Assembly: GCA_018873245.2 (NCBI GenBank)
Contig: JAEMBT020000008.1
Location: forward strand, 4,242,001 to 4,306,000
Reading direction: 5' to 3'
Length of the DNA: 64,000 nt
DNA from: Archegozetes longisetosus
Taxonomy: Eukaryota; Arthropoda; Arachnida; Sarcoptiformes; Trhypochthoniidae
The translations under genes and the position numbers were made by a program. Every line of letters starts with the position of its first letter. Within the stretch, counting starts at the first letter, position 1. Below are positions 11,601 to 26,100 of this stretch, in pieces. Below the pieces are notes generated by a model. That model worked only from the letters and a program-made list of their open reading frames with translations. It did not search any database and was not told the origin of the DNA.

Positions 11601-14600
11601 TGATTGACGTTTAAACTAAAGTTTGAAAGTGTAATAAGAATCGATATTCGGCAACATTATGAAAATTATGAAAACCTAACAATAACAGCAACAAATGTGG
11701 GATTTGCTGTACTCATTACAATTTGTTAGAAGGAAAATACCAATTGATATTTAGCGAAAAACACCCGCAATACTTTCAGAAACCTAAATTTTGAAACATA
11801 ATCAGAATATTCTGGAGATGCATCTATTCTTCTGATAAAATGACGAGAAAAATGTTATTCAGATATGTGGCCTATATTGAAAAGAATCAATACTTAAAAG
11901 TGGATTTTAATAACAATTTACTTAACTTGAGTTTGAAAAGTAAAAAGGGCTTGGACTTGCGGCCCGCCTATTTGCATAGGAATGCATAACCCAGAAGACT
12001 AATTACTTTTATTTTCAATCAACATACCATTCATTTGTTTGATTTGAATGAAATAAATGAAAATGTTACAGAATGAGTTTGCTATTTACACTGATATTAT
12101 GCGGGCAGACAGACTGTTAAATACTATGATTTGAATAATCAAGGCATAACTATTATCATTGATTTCAATTCAATTTGCAATGTTCTCATCGAGTCTGCAG
12201 TCTTCTGACACTCCTTTCAAAACTATTTCTCAAAGCGATTGTTTGCGTAAGTGCTCGAAAGCACCTCTGAGCAAATCTCTAATCCTAGTTCATTACTAAT
12301 AATTGGATTTATCACCGAATTGAGTGAAGCTGATAATTAAATTAAGTATTGCTCAAACAAACTAAAAGATTTGATCATAAACTTATGAATGATAAACAAA
12401 TGATGATTAAATGTGAACAGTTATCTGAAAAAAAATGATGCGCTAAAGGCTGTATTAAAATTTGCAAATTAAGAAAACTTTTTCTTTACTTCTAATGCAT
12501 CGATAGACAAATTTGATTCTTAAATAAACTATTTTTGATATGGAACTGGAAACATTTAACAAAAACTTATTTAGGATAGACTAATGAGTGAATGTTACTA
12601 ACAGTTATAAAGTGCTTTACTGTAGAAGACAGAGTCACATCTAAGCAAAACCGAAAAAGTGAGTAGTTTAGGGACATATCTGAATATTTCTCAAGGAGTA
12701 ATAAATTTGTTTAGCAGGTTAAACGTATAATCCATGATAAACTAGATAAATGCTGAAAATATCAACCTTATCGGCTCATTAATTTAAGCTGTTTAATAAG
12801 TCCAAAAATGTTTCAACCATTTAATTTAATTTCTCAAATAAAGATTGAAGACCCGATTTAAATTAAATTACTATAATTGCAATATTTTTATGATAATTGA
12901 TGAACTGTTAAAATTGGGAAGCTCAGTCAGCAATAATACGCATAACTGGATGAAAGGCTGTCATTTGAGTGAAATAAATGCTAATGAGTAACTTAGCATA
13001 AAATTAAAGTAAATTTGGATATTAACTATTAAATTGAGCTCTGAATATTTAATCGTTTGGTGCTCTACTCTAAATCAATTTCAATAAATACCTCATTTGC
13101 TTTGACGTGCTAAATGTTTACAAATATTATTCAGGCTTATTTTATACTTGCAGCTTATATCGGAGATTAGACAAAAACAGAAGAAAGCCTGAAAGATGAA
13201 GAAAGTCCACAAACTGAGAAGAGCCTAAAAAGGGCAAAAGAAAACATAAGGAACTAAGTTAAGCCTAAAGGAGAAGAAAGTCTAGAAAGTTAAGAAAGCG
13301 TAAAAAGTTGAGCCGAGTTTTGAAAGAAATGAGTGTGACAATGAAAAATTGTGATATATGAAGAAGTCTTAATCGATAAATGGAACTGGAGCAATGAGGG
13401 CATAGAGATTAGTTATGCGTTGATTTTGATAATTCTCGCTAACTATTTCACTAACATCTATTTTGTTTATTCAAAAAGTTTGTCAACCGTAAATAAAAAC
13501 CATAATTATTGTATTATTCTTCTTTTTCAAGGTTGCCGTCTATTCTTTCTTTTATTTTAACGTTTGCCAATTTAATTTTCTTCTTTTTTACTATCAGATA
13601 GAGTGCTATCAGAATTGAAATCTATGCTTAATTACCAATAAATGAGAATTGACTTCAAACAATAATTGTCTATCGCTAACGATTTTTAAATAGATAGATC
13701 GTTAAACATACATAAAGCTATAGCTTCTCCTAAACAAAACTCCAATTCTGAGTAAATTATGGTCTTATTTGAAGTAAAATTGATATAACTACTGAAATTA
13801 TGCTTATCAAGCATGTTATTTATTTACAAATTGATTTTGGATCATTTTCGACTATAATCGATATCTGTTATGAAAGTACGTTAACTGAAAATTTATAACA
13901 AATAATTATCATAACTATTTAACTGAAAATATTGCAGCTAAACACAGATTTATTAAATTACTATTTTCATTAATTGCCGCTAAATGAGTAAATTTTGATT
14001 TTGATAATTTTGATAATTTTTCTTAACATAAACTATAGTGTAGTTTCATATGTCATACTTGCTATCAATTTAACGATCAAACTGAAGCTATCAAATTATG
14101 AAATCATCTTCAATTTGATCAGTTTTGCAGATAATTATATAATTTTAGATTTGTTATGCCTCGCATTCATCTAATGTGTTCTCTTTGATACATTCATTAT
14201 GAGGCGGCAATCTTTGTATCAGTTTTTGTGTCAATTTTTGTGTCAATTTCTCAGAGAAAAAAGTTAATAAACTTTACTCTTAGACACTCCTCAATAGCTT
14301 TTATGAGAAAAGGATTCAGTTTTACGTTAAAACTATTGAATGAATGAGGAAGAATTGAAAAAGTTAACTTTTAATTAGTTTATTTTATTAGTCTTTATTG
14401 ATATAAGTTAAACTATTAAACAAATATTTATTTCAATTAAAGTAGTTGTTTAATATATCTACTTTCAATTTTGAGCTTAGGGCTAAAAATCGTTTCAGAC
14501 TATTAGAAACTTTTCGCACTTTAGCTTTCAAACTGAAAACCTAATCGAGTTTGAATTGAGACGAGATTTTTCTAATGAATTTTCTAGCTATTTTAAACTG

Positions 14601-17600
14601 GACTAAAATCGTTTTCGATGGTTCCAATTCTCAAGCATAGGCTAAATAAAGCGATTAGTTTGATATTCATTAATATTGTGTAATATTGTGTAACATTTAG
14701 AGTTACGGAAATATAATTACTATCTGAAACGAATAATTAAAATTATTAATTGTATTTGATTTCGACGAACCAATTAATTTGAGGTGGTTTATAGAAAACT
14801 TATTAAGTAATTACATAGATATTAATCAATATATTTTAAGATTGTTTTTTTGACTTATGGGCTACAGCTACCAAAATAATGTTACTTTAGGTACTATTTA
14901 TGCTCTGCTTTTTAATTAAACTTTACAGTTTAATTGTTTAGATTGATTTATAACTTAATTCTAAGTTATATTAAGAAGTCGGAAATTGATTCAATTTAAT
15001 GAAAAATAGGGAATTTAATTTCAGAAATCTATTATGAATTCGTTATATTAAGTTAAGGACTGAGCAAATTAATACTTGTACCGCAAACTTATTCAAAATC
15101 CATATTCAGTCTAAAAGGAGGGGTCTTTTAAGGGTCTACTTAAGAATGGATATAAAAAACCAAATAAATTCTTGAACTATATTTTGTAAATTGGATGCAA
15201 ATGTGACTAATAAATAGTTTAGATGCAAATATAGCTAAATCCTTGAAAATAAAATAATAGCTTTGAAACGTTTCGATTGAAAGTAATTAGACTTTATTTT
15301 TCATATTGTATTTATTTGATGAATTAAAACAATTTATGGCAGTAAAGGTCTGGCTTTAGTTAATCTGTGTTATTGACTCAATTCATTATTAACATAACCT
15401 TATGCAAGATTTTCTAAATTTCATTAACTCTAAAGTCTGGTTGAATACATAATTTTTGGTGAAATTATGCGATCTTTTCTAGAATACTGAATATTTGAAC
15501 CTGCCTTAGGCTATGTTTTTATTGCATGTTTAAAAGATAGAGTTTTGTGTGTTATGTGATCATAAAATTAAATTAAAGCCATTTCATTTTAAGAAAGTTT
15601 ATATACATTAACAAGTTCATATTTTCAAAACTATTTCAATCTAAAGACTTCTACAAAAACTGAGACAAAACTTTATTAAAACACTTTATAACTAATATTT
15701 CGAATTCAAAATATAGTGTTGAATGAGCAAAAAATTCACGTTAACTTATAAATGATTGATGTCTAGGAGGGATAAGATATTTTACAGGACACTAAAAGTC
15801 TGGCAAAACTACCGGAACCATTAGAACTAAATATAGATGAGAGTCATATAGCACAACCCTTTCCAAACTAGAAAGAGAAGAGAAACGTTGAAAATTTGAC
15901 GAATTGATTCCACAAAACAAGTATTTAAAAATGTGTGTTAGAACTTGAACAAGTGTCAGTTGGTTTCAGTGAATGACTGCAATTGAAGTCAGTTTAATGG
16001 TTGCGCTTAGATGTGCAATAAAGATATTTTAGAATTAATATGATTAGAAAAACAAATTTATTTAAAGGTAACTTAACTGGTATCTTGATATAGATTTTGA
16101 ATTATAGCGCGAATAACTTCTAAAGTGCATCTCATTATTCAGTTTTTGATTTGTACTCAAGAGTACTTGTCTTATAAATAGTTCTCAATTTGAAAGTAGG
16201 ACTTTGTATGTAAATGTATTTCACTTTATATTTAACTCAATGCAAAACATTACTTTAAAATGATTTAAGATTTTGATTTATTAGCAGCTTATACTTTGAC
16301 CCGCAACTCACGCCCTAAACAAATAAGACTTAAATTTTGGCAAAATGAAATAGTTTTAAACTAAATTAAATAGTTTTAAACTAAATAGGTATTAAGGGTA
16401 GGTGAACAGCTTAAGAAAAAATCATTATTGAAACATTTGACGCAATTAATACCTATTAGTCGGAAATGAAATATATGAATTCGATTAAAATTGTTGCTAG
16501 ATTAAAAACTAAAGTTATCAAACTGTTACGTTGTAATCCATATAACTATGAGGTACTGAGGGCAAAAATTGAGTTTCATATTTTTTGTTATGTGTATATA
16601 ATGAGATATTAATAACAGATTTCGAAGTTAAAGTCAAGTAAAACATTACTAAGCGATAAGATTATCAAAAGCATGCACTGATCGTGCTTTACTGGTGTCT
16701 TAAAGATTAGTCTAATTTGAACAATAAGTAATGATTGAATCAATAATGAGTTATTAGATGCAGTCTAGTTATGAAATAGATATTAAATTTTTGTTATATA
16801 AGATTTATTTGCTTCCGGAAGGGAACACCAAGTTGAGATATGCGAAGGTGTGAGTGAGTGAATAGTTAGATTAATTTGATAAACTTCAATGAATCAGTAA
16901 TGATAGATTACTGATTCTATCATTAAATCTCAAATGGATTGTGAAACGATCTGCAAAATAAAACCTATTCGGCCTTAAGGCATCCAGCCAAGAGTCAAAA
17001 TTATTAGTAATAGCATACTCGATGTAAGAGTTACTCAATAAGATACTCAATAAGTTACTTAAAAGTTACTCAATATGTTATTCATAAGTTACCCAATAAG
17101 TTACTCATAAGTCACTCGTAAAACACTGAATGTTACTCACAAGTCACTCGTAAGTCACTCGTAAGTCACTCAATAAGTCACTCACATTCATCAGTCATAT
17201 CTCTAGTGCTTCTGTGAATTCCGACCTGAATATTAAATAGAAAAACAATGCTTTAATTAATAGTTTGCACACTCTATCATTCAGTAATTGTAATGATAGA
17301 GAAGGAAACAGTTTTTTTGATTATGTAGTTTTTTATTATTACTTTAGAATAGAGTTGACCCGTAGGTGTGGGCAAAGGCAAGAAATGGACCATGGGTGAA
17401 GCAATTCTAAAGCTTATTATTGGCACAACAGTTAGACTGAGATTGAAATTATAATAATTATTTGGTAAAAAATTAGTTTTTCAACATAGTTTTAATTGTA
17501 TACAGAACTGATTCACTTTCAATTGTCCGACTTTTGTTTATGATAGAAAGCGGCAATTATTACGTTAGCTCTTTTACAGCTCCACATTAAGTTTGTTTTT

Positions 17601-19594
17601 AAGTTTGTTTCTGTCAAATCTTAGTCATCAACTCATTTAAATCACTGTTTACTCCTACGAATCAATCGAACGTTACTCTAATTTTTTTTTATTCTCCAGT
17701 CACTAAACAAATTTTAACTATAGTGCCATTTGCATAATTTTTGTATAGATTTCAAAAGAGTCAGATTTTGATATGAGATAAAAGTTTTTCAACGAAAATT
17801 GCATTTATCGGCAATTTTTAGAATTGAATTTTGACTTTGACTACAATGCAATTATTGATAAAACTGATAAACAGTTGGCATTCAAAGGTCACTGTAAACA
17901 AAAGTATTGCAAAAATTAGGGTTTCCCTGGCATATAACAACAGTAAAGTCACGATCCCTGTAATTACAGGCTTCAATTGATATGAGTTTGAGAAAGAAAA
18001 CATGACAACTTAAACTTGAAAGTATTGTACGCAATTATAATAGTTTGGGCTTTATGTTAATTTAGCAAAATTAGTTTAACGCTTTTGAACACCAGCCTTT
18101 TATTGTGAAATGTCAAGTTTAAAAGTATTTTAAATGTTATAAACAAAATTAATTAGAACTAAATCCTATCAATTTATACTTGAATTAAAGCAAGACAAAC
18201 AAAATCTAATGAATGATTTGGACAATTCTTGTCTGTGAACATAATTAATCGATATTTGACCATAAAAGTAGTAGGTATTGTTTTAAACAGTTGAGTAGAT
18301 AGTTACAAGCAGTTAAACATTATTATAAATTATTGAAAAGGAATAATAGATGTGTAGATAGGAAAAAAAGAATTTTCGATCAAAAGTAGGGTTTATTGCA
18401 TTATATCTGTTAAGGTTATTGTATTATAATCTATTTTCATGACTATTTTCAGGGTGGGTTATAGACCTACTTTTTAAGCTAAAAGTAGGTGTTTCTCAAT
18501 ATATCCTTCAAATTTATGGAATTAATAATGTCTCAATACTTTAATGTGATCTCAGATTCCACCGTGTGATCATTGATAATGACACAAATTGATGTTTTTG
18601 CTGTAATCAACGGGTATTATCAATGCCTATGATCTGTCTCGCAAAAGTAGTTAAGGTTAATATACTTTAACGCAGCGTGGCATCACTTTTAGTCTTTCTC
18701 TTCAAGTCTCTGAAATTGTCAATAAGTCCAACAAAATAAACTCAAAATAAGTCCAAAACATAAATCCGAAAAACAAAATTTCAATAACAAAAACATTTGA
18801 TATTAGGACAACTTTTAGTTTAGGGCGTATTGAAGTCGAAGTGAATTAAAACAAGAGAACTGATAAAAAGAAAAGATATCTGAAAAGCAATTTATGTCTA
18901 AAATGAAAATGAGTCGAACTGATAAAAGATAATGAAAAGATAAATAAGTGTATAATGAGATGATTGAATGTCTGGGTAGAAGAAGCGATAATTTGTTGTA
19001 TTTGATCGGAGTGGTTTTCATGTTGCGCGCGAGTACTCATTAAAAGGGAACAGTATTGTTTTTCAATAGCTGATAGTTTAGCGACCGTTTCATTGAGTTA
19101 AGAAGAGAATAGAGGTGATAATTCTAGTGATAATTCTGGTGATAATTCTCGTGAAAATCAGTAATGCTTCACTAAGTGCAATGAAGTGAAGGTTTGCATT
19201 TGGTGATCGAATGAGACGTTTTCTGCTTAGATGATTAAAGGATCTGAAAATAATTTACTATCGACAATAGTAATTACAAGTGTTGTCGTATAAGACTGGA
19301 TGCTATGCGATTGGTATATATTTTTTAAAGCCAGTTAAAAACCAGTGCAGAACTAGAAATATAAGTGGAGCAGCTCTTGAAAACGTTCAAATGGCTTTAC
19401 TTTTAAAACAAGCCTTTTTTCATTTTCAGTTTTATTAGTCATGAATTAACTCTGTGCACATTTTCTACTCTGAGCTTCTTACCAAACTTCAACTACTCTT
19501 AAGAACTCTGCGAAAAGCGTTTTTGTGGCTCAGTTTTCTGTTTGCTCTTTAGTGGAACCATTCAGTTAACTGTTTATACCTTTTATATGCGATT
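8699..19594. other. Gene-poor 10.9 kb with short repeats
   Basis: No convincing coding region on either strand; open frames are short and of low complexity. A purine-rich stretch at about 13170-13320 has repeated GAAGAAAG and GAAAG phrases. Positions about 17025-17190 hold a tandem repeat of 10-11 nt (see its own entry). GTTTTAAACTAAAT is duplicated near 16350-16385. The final stretch before 19595 must hold the peroxidase promoter, but no motif is clear. Confidence 0.5.
17025..17190. repeat. Tandem repeat, 10-11 nt unit
   Basis: About a dozen degenerate copies of AAGTCACTCGT / AAGTTACTCAAT follow each other. The last copies (AAGTCACTCGTAAGTCACTC) are the most uniform. Non-coding minisatellite. 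Confidence 0.75.
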
Positions 19595-22500
19595 ATGGAT
19601 ATCCTTCAGTTTTTCTTTTTGATTCTTTTAATTTGTGTTAAACTTATCAGTTGTGGTCATATATCCTACTATATCAACCATTCTATCCCTCAAGAGAGTC
19701 GATCGATTCCCAATTTCGCTAGATTCCCAAATTATTTAGGTATGTATACAATCAAAGCTTCATCTCATTAATCGTAATAATCGTAAACTTTTCATCAAAA
19801 ATCACCTCAACCTTTTCTATGTCATATTGTTTTTGAAAGCTTGAAACCGTTTTAAAGCTATTTATGAACTTGATTATCCTCTATACTGAGGCTTAATCTT
19901 TCTTATTTTCTTAAATTTCATTTTTGACGTTTGATATTTTAATGATTTCAACGATTTCTTAATCTTTAATGTAATTGAAATTAATCTTGATCAATTAGGT
20001 CGACCCCATGAGACGTTCCTGGAGCTCGACTCTATTCCACATCTTCATCTGGAACATAATGGCATGAATTTAGTGGAATATTCTTACGCTGACTGGAACT
20101 TCAAGGATCCACTAGTGATTAAATCACCAAAATCGCTATCGATACCAGTTGCAAGAGATATGCTGTTCTCAAACAATGGGAAATATGTGCCATTCGATAT
20201 CGACCATAAGAGCATATATAAGAATTACTTGAAGTCTGATCTATTTCTAATTGATTGCCAAAACTATCTGAACGAACCACATACGCCTGAGATAATGCTC
20301 GATGAGCTCCACGAAGCCTTTGCATATGCAGAATCCGCAGTTGCCTGGTATGAAAAAACCATCCTTACTGATGCCAGAGCCACTAGCAGAAGACCACCTT
20401 TCATACCTGCTGGAGTTCTACCTGCTAAGTTCTTGGAATATACCTCTCAGTACTTGCTGAGCAAGTAAGACAACTCTTTTAATTGTTTTATATGATCATT
20501 AAGTTTACTTTGAAGAGTAGCAAAACTTTTTATCATTTATATGAAAAGTCATATCACGATCTATTGTGTTGAGAAATTGATTTTGTTGAACGTAGAAACT
20601 ACAAGAACACATTCTTCGACCCAATTAGCCCCTTATTACCGTTCTGTTGATACCCGTTAATATGCTTTACAGCTGACAATATGTTTGTTATTAGTTAATG
20701 CTTAGGATTGATTTTGGTGATAGAAAAGCTTTCATAACTTATTATGTTCTCATGCGCTGCACCCTTGAAAATATCCCAATTTCATAACTTTTTCATTGTT
20801 CACATCCCCAAACAATAGCTCTATTTTATTAGTAATTATTATTTCTGCTCTGAGTTGTTTGATCAAAAATTAGTCTTATCTCTACTATTATCTATTTAAC
20901 GGTTACTGTCAAAATAGTCCAATAACATTCAAGAGATATTACATTGATTCATATATATATATATATTATATTTAATTGATTCATGAGTACAATTTTCCTT
21001 CACTTATCCATTATATTTAACTTACTCTCCAGACAAAATTTTCTCAATTATACATTATATTTAACTTTATTCCAATTATACATTCGTGCTGTTGTTAAAA
21101 TACTTGAAAAGTATTCGAACTACTTAGCGATATCTCGATCAAAAGTCCTGGTATTCATTGTTAAATTAGGAGCATTTTTAATAAATGAATATGCCTTTAG
21201 TGAAAACCATTAGTGAATACGACACACTGCGCAACCCTCTCTGTGATCAGAATGTTCTCAAACTAGGCTTTTGCAAACTTGAACCAAAAAACTCTCAGAA
21301 CTTATCGAAATTGATCCGATTTTTGAAACTAATGGAGATTGAGTTATAGATAAGTATAAATCTGGAAAAATGCAATTTGAGTGCACAAAAGACACAAAAA
21401 TAGTGGTATAAAAAGTTGAATGACGCGAGTCTGGACAGGAACAATGAATAAAATTGGCATTGATTCTCGTGCCACGAATTTGAATAAAACAAATATGCTA
21501 TCAGTTGGAGTAAGCAGTTAGCATAAAATGAGAGACTATATAAATTAGTTGTACTCAGGACTAGTGGACATTAGTATAATTTGATATTAAGTTAGACTAT
21601 TTTTATCTTTATATTATCGTTATTTTATTCTTACTTCCAATAATTCAATTGACAACTAATATGACAAAAGCTATTCCCTATGCTAAGTAGTTATAAAGAT
21701 AAGCATTGAAGATAAACATTCAATTAAAAGACCAGATTATTCTCATTTAACAATTGTTTTAAATCTCTATTCACTCAAATTTGAATAATTACAAGCTAGT
21801 ATTGAGAAATACTCTATTCAGTCATTATAAATATGTGGATGAAGACATTATCACTAATTCAATTGGTTGAGAAACACTTAGAAATGTCGAACACTTTACA
21901 AATGAATCAAAATCACTATTAATTACAGTCAACGTAGACCTATAGTGTACATCAATAAAAAATTATTGGGTTCGCACACTATGCACACTATATCCCATAT
22001 AGTTAGCTCGAGTTATAATCAACTCATTTCTAGTACATCTAACTGTCAATTATAATCAGAGGTGACTGTACATTAAAAAGCAAATCAATTGAGTTGAGGA
22101 AGTGTGAGAAAGTGTCGCAATAGTAATCCGAAATAAAAAGAATAGAGGGAGGGCATGAAAAGTATTAGAAGTAGTAAAAGGAGACTATAAACTATAGAGA
22201 GCGTAATTGGTAAAATAGGATGCTACCGGTTATATGGTTGAGTGTGTCAAGTTGTTCAGTAGTTATTTTGCCAAGGGAAACCACCTAAGTTAATCATTTT
22301 ATATAACCTCTATCTTATGTAATCAATTCCGCGTTTCATTGCACTCCACTTTTAAGTTGTTTCCTCTTCACTTCAAGTATGATTTAATAACTTTTTTAAG
22401 TATCTATTTACATATGTCTCCTTCAAATATAAACCGGAATAAAAACAAAAGTTAACAATCTAAGTATTAAATGCTAATCACTTTAAAACACTTTCTTGTC

Positions 22501-23055
22501 ATCATTTATGGTCTCAGAAATTAGTTTAGGAAAATAATGTGAAAAAATTATTATATTCTGAGCAGATGTCACAGAACATAATATAAGGATAAAATTGTAG
22601 AATTTCATGCGAACACTGAATGGATTTGATTGTATTCAAATGATTAAAACAATAGGTAACAACTTAGTTGACATTAAAATTGCAAAAGCACTGTATGTTT
22701 GAAGCCTAGACTAAATTATGATCTATCGAAACAATCACATTTTTATGTCCTATACACAACCTTTAGGCGTCGCTCCAAAGTAGTTGCATGAGAATAGATA
22801 ATTTCATTTAAATTACTTAATTTTCATGTAAATCATTATGATGTGAGTCGTTAAATCTATTTGCTCAGTTATAATTAAATTGAAATTAAGTCAATTCGCT
22901 CATGAGTCAATTGAATCAGTTATTAGATGAGATAAAAAAGCAACAATATACACAACAAAAGTTTCGAAATTTCAGTATTCTTTGCGACTCAGCAATTAAA
23001 TTGAAAGACCAGAGCATTTATGTCATATATAATGGAGTTATGAGGGAGGAGAGGG

Positions 23056-23103
<48 letters not shown>

Positions 23104-26100
23104 CTTATTAACAAATTATCTTATCATATCTTTTAACAGAAAATGCATCAGTAAATACGATGCTTCAGCGTTATTGCCAAAAATAGATGTCCAGAAAGTT
23201 TTGATTACAAGATATGAGAGCAACGATTGTAGCAGTGCTGTTGTCATGAACTGCAATCCAGAAGCTAAATATCGTACGATAGACGCCAGTTGTAATAATC
23301 TAAGAAACCCTAGCTGGGGAAGATCGTTCACTTGCCATCGACGACTGCTTCCTCCCGATTATGCCGATGGTATCGAAGTTCCGAGAGTTGCTTTTGATGG
23401 CTCAGACTTACCTAACGTTAGACTCTTATCCTCTCAATTATTGCCTGATATCCCAATCGTTGATAATAAGTTGACATCAATGACTATGGCTTATGGCCAA
23501 TTCATCGTTCATGATATCGCCCGAACTATGCCAATGGCTAATGACATTCAATGCTGCCCAGGATCTTCTGCTAGACATCCAGAGTGTCTTGCAATAGAGC
23601 CCTTGCTTGCAAGCGATTTTCTATTTCAGGCTTATAACCAGACTTGTATTAATTTCGTGCGTTCAATCATTTGTAACCCATGCAGTCTAGGTATGTATAA
23701 TTCTTATATGGATTTCTTAAATTTAAAAATAAAAATAAATTTGCGAAATAACTGCTCGTCATACTTAAAATCAGGAGCAAGTAGTTCGTAATGAAAGTAC
23801 CTAATGAGTTCATTATCATATAGCTGTAATATGGCATATAAATAGCTCATTTAAAGATTCGACTCACACTATATTTCAATTAGTTTTTTATTATAAGTAC
23901 TTATTAATTATCAGCTTTAAAAATAATATTTCGATTTAGTTAACCTTCTTATAGTGAAATCTCGTTGAAGTGAAAGCATTAATCCCACCTCTAGGCACAT
24001 GAATTAATATGAAATAATCGTTCTGATAACAAGACTTCCTTATAATGAGTATTATAAATTCAATCGATCGATTACATTGAGGTTTTACAGTATGGTGATG
24101 TTAGCATATTTATGAACGAGATAAAAATAGTTACTTGAAATATGGTTTGAAGCTTAAAACGATTTTGTTAATATGAATTTTAAATCAGTTTATATAGCTA
24201 AATGTTTTTGAGTAACTATTACATAATAAACTCTACTTGTTTATAATATTATTCATTAAGCTCACACCCTATTTATTATTGATAGATCCTTCAAGTCAAT
24301 TATGAATATAAAGTCAATTCAAATTTTTGTTTCTTATGAAACTATTGTAATTTTTTGTTAATGAAGCTAACTTTCATAACTTTCATAATCGATTTTTCAG
24401 GTGGAATAATAGCTTTTGTTTTTGCCTATCAAAGTATTTTAGTCTAAATATTTAAGTTTATTACATAAGAGTAGGTTTATGATATCATTAATTATATGTC
24501 TGAATATTTATTCAAACCAATAACTAAATGTTGGCGTCAACTTTCATGGGTATAAAACACTTTTACGACTTCTTTTATGGAGCAAATTATTTTTCACGCT
24601 CAACTTAAACTAATTTCATATGAAGAGAATAATAGCATAAAAGATTACTGAAAAGTTACTGAAAAGTTACCCAAAAGCTACCTAAAGCTGTTCTAAAAAG
24701 TCTAACGACACATATAGCCTATATTAAGATCAATCACTTTGTATGTAAATTGGTATCAGATAAGAGAGATTATAAGTATTGAAAACAATATTATTATCCA
24801 AAGCAATAATAATTGCGAAATTTACTTTTTCAAAATAAGGTCCTCGGGAGCAGCAAAATCAAGCAACACAAGTTTTCGACTTGTCTCAGATGTATGGCTT
24901 GACACTTAATGATACTTTGCGACTAAGATCACTAGAAGGGGGTTAGTATCTCATGCCTTATACAAGTCTTATATTTTTCTATACAATTACTATTTTTATA
25001 CAATAATAGTAAATTCCTGCGAGGGGCATGTGCTTTAGGGCTATATCTTGTTACTAAAGTATGCTTTTTATGTTTGTTTTTCTAGTATTAGAAGAGTTTG
25101 AACTTTAGATTAAGTTTAAAAATATATAAACATAAGAACAATAATTGATAGTGTGTAATCACGAAATCTATATATAGGCAAGCTGCGAAGTATTCTGGAC
25201 GCGAGAAACGGCGAGGTGTTACCACCTATGGGCAATTTAGATAGAATGTGTAATATTCGGCCGGCACCTCCAAGATTTCGTTGCTTCGAAAGTGGTGATG
25301 GGATTAGAGCATCTCAACATCCAGCTCTTCAATCACTTCACGCTTCTTTCCATAGAAGGCATAATCAACATGCTCAAGCATTAGCTTTAGTTAATCCTCA
25401 CTGGGACGATGAAAAATTGTTTCAAGAGGCCAGGTTTGTATTTGATCTGGTTATATAGTTGAAGAATAAATTGACTCTTGATTTTAGTATTTATGACAAA
25501 TTTAATTTTGAAGATTAATCTCAAAAATACTAATAATACTTTGCTCCAAATTGTTTCACGTTTTAAGATATAAAAAGATATATAAAAAGATATAAAACGT
25601 TCTAATCCCTTAAGCGATTCAATTAAAGGCTAAACTGAAAAGCTATTTAGAGGAAAACTGATTAGAAAATCAGAAATATTTGTTTTAGTAATTATTAACA
25701 ATGTTTTTCTATGAAAGGCGAATATTAATTGCCGAGGAAACGAAAATCATTTATGACGAATATTTACCAGCGATTATGGGCAAAACCCTAACTAAACATT
25801 TTGCCCTCGATTTGACTTATTCCGGATATTCAACCTATGATCCCACCACTAATCCGTCGAGCATTCAAGAATTCATTGTAGCCGCCGGTCGTTTCGGACA
25901 CTCGCAGATTAATGACTTGTTCAGAGTTTTATTAGATGACAAATCTTCTTATTCTTATCTGTTGAGGGATAACTTTTTCGAACCAACAGCTGTTAGTTTG
26001 GGTCATGTAAGTCATCAAAACAATCAGAAAAAACATGTGCAAATATCTATTGAAAACCTCCAAAAAGATACGCATATATCAAATCCTTATTTATTTCATA

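Noticed and set aside
20983-21213. 76-codon ORF within the long peroxidase intron
   Set aside because: Hydrophobic A/T-rich translation, no homology or splice support.
22902-23111. Open frame running into RERERER
   Set aside because: Lies within peroxidase intron 2 and is created by the GA microsatellite.
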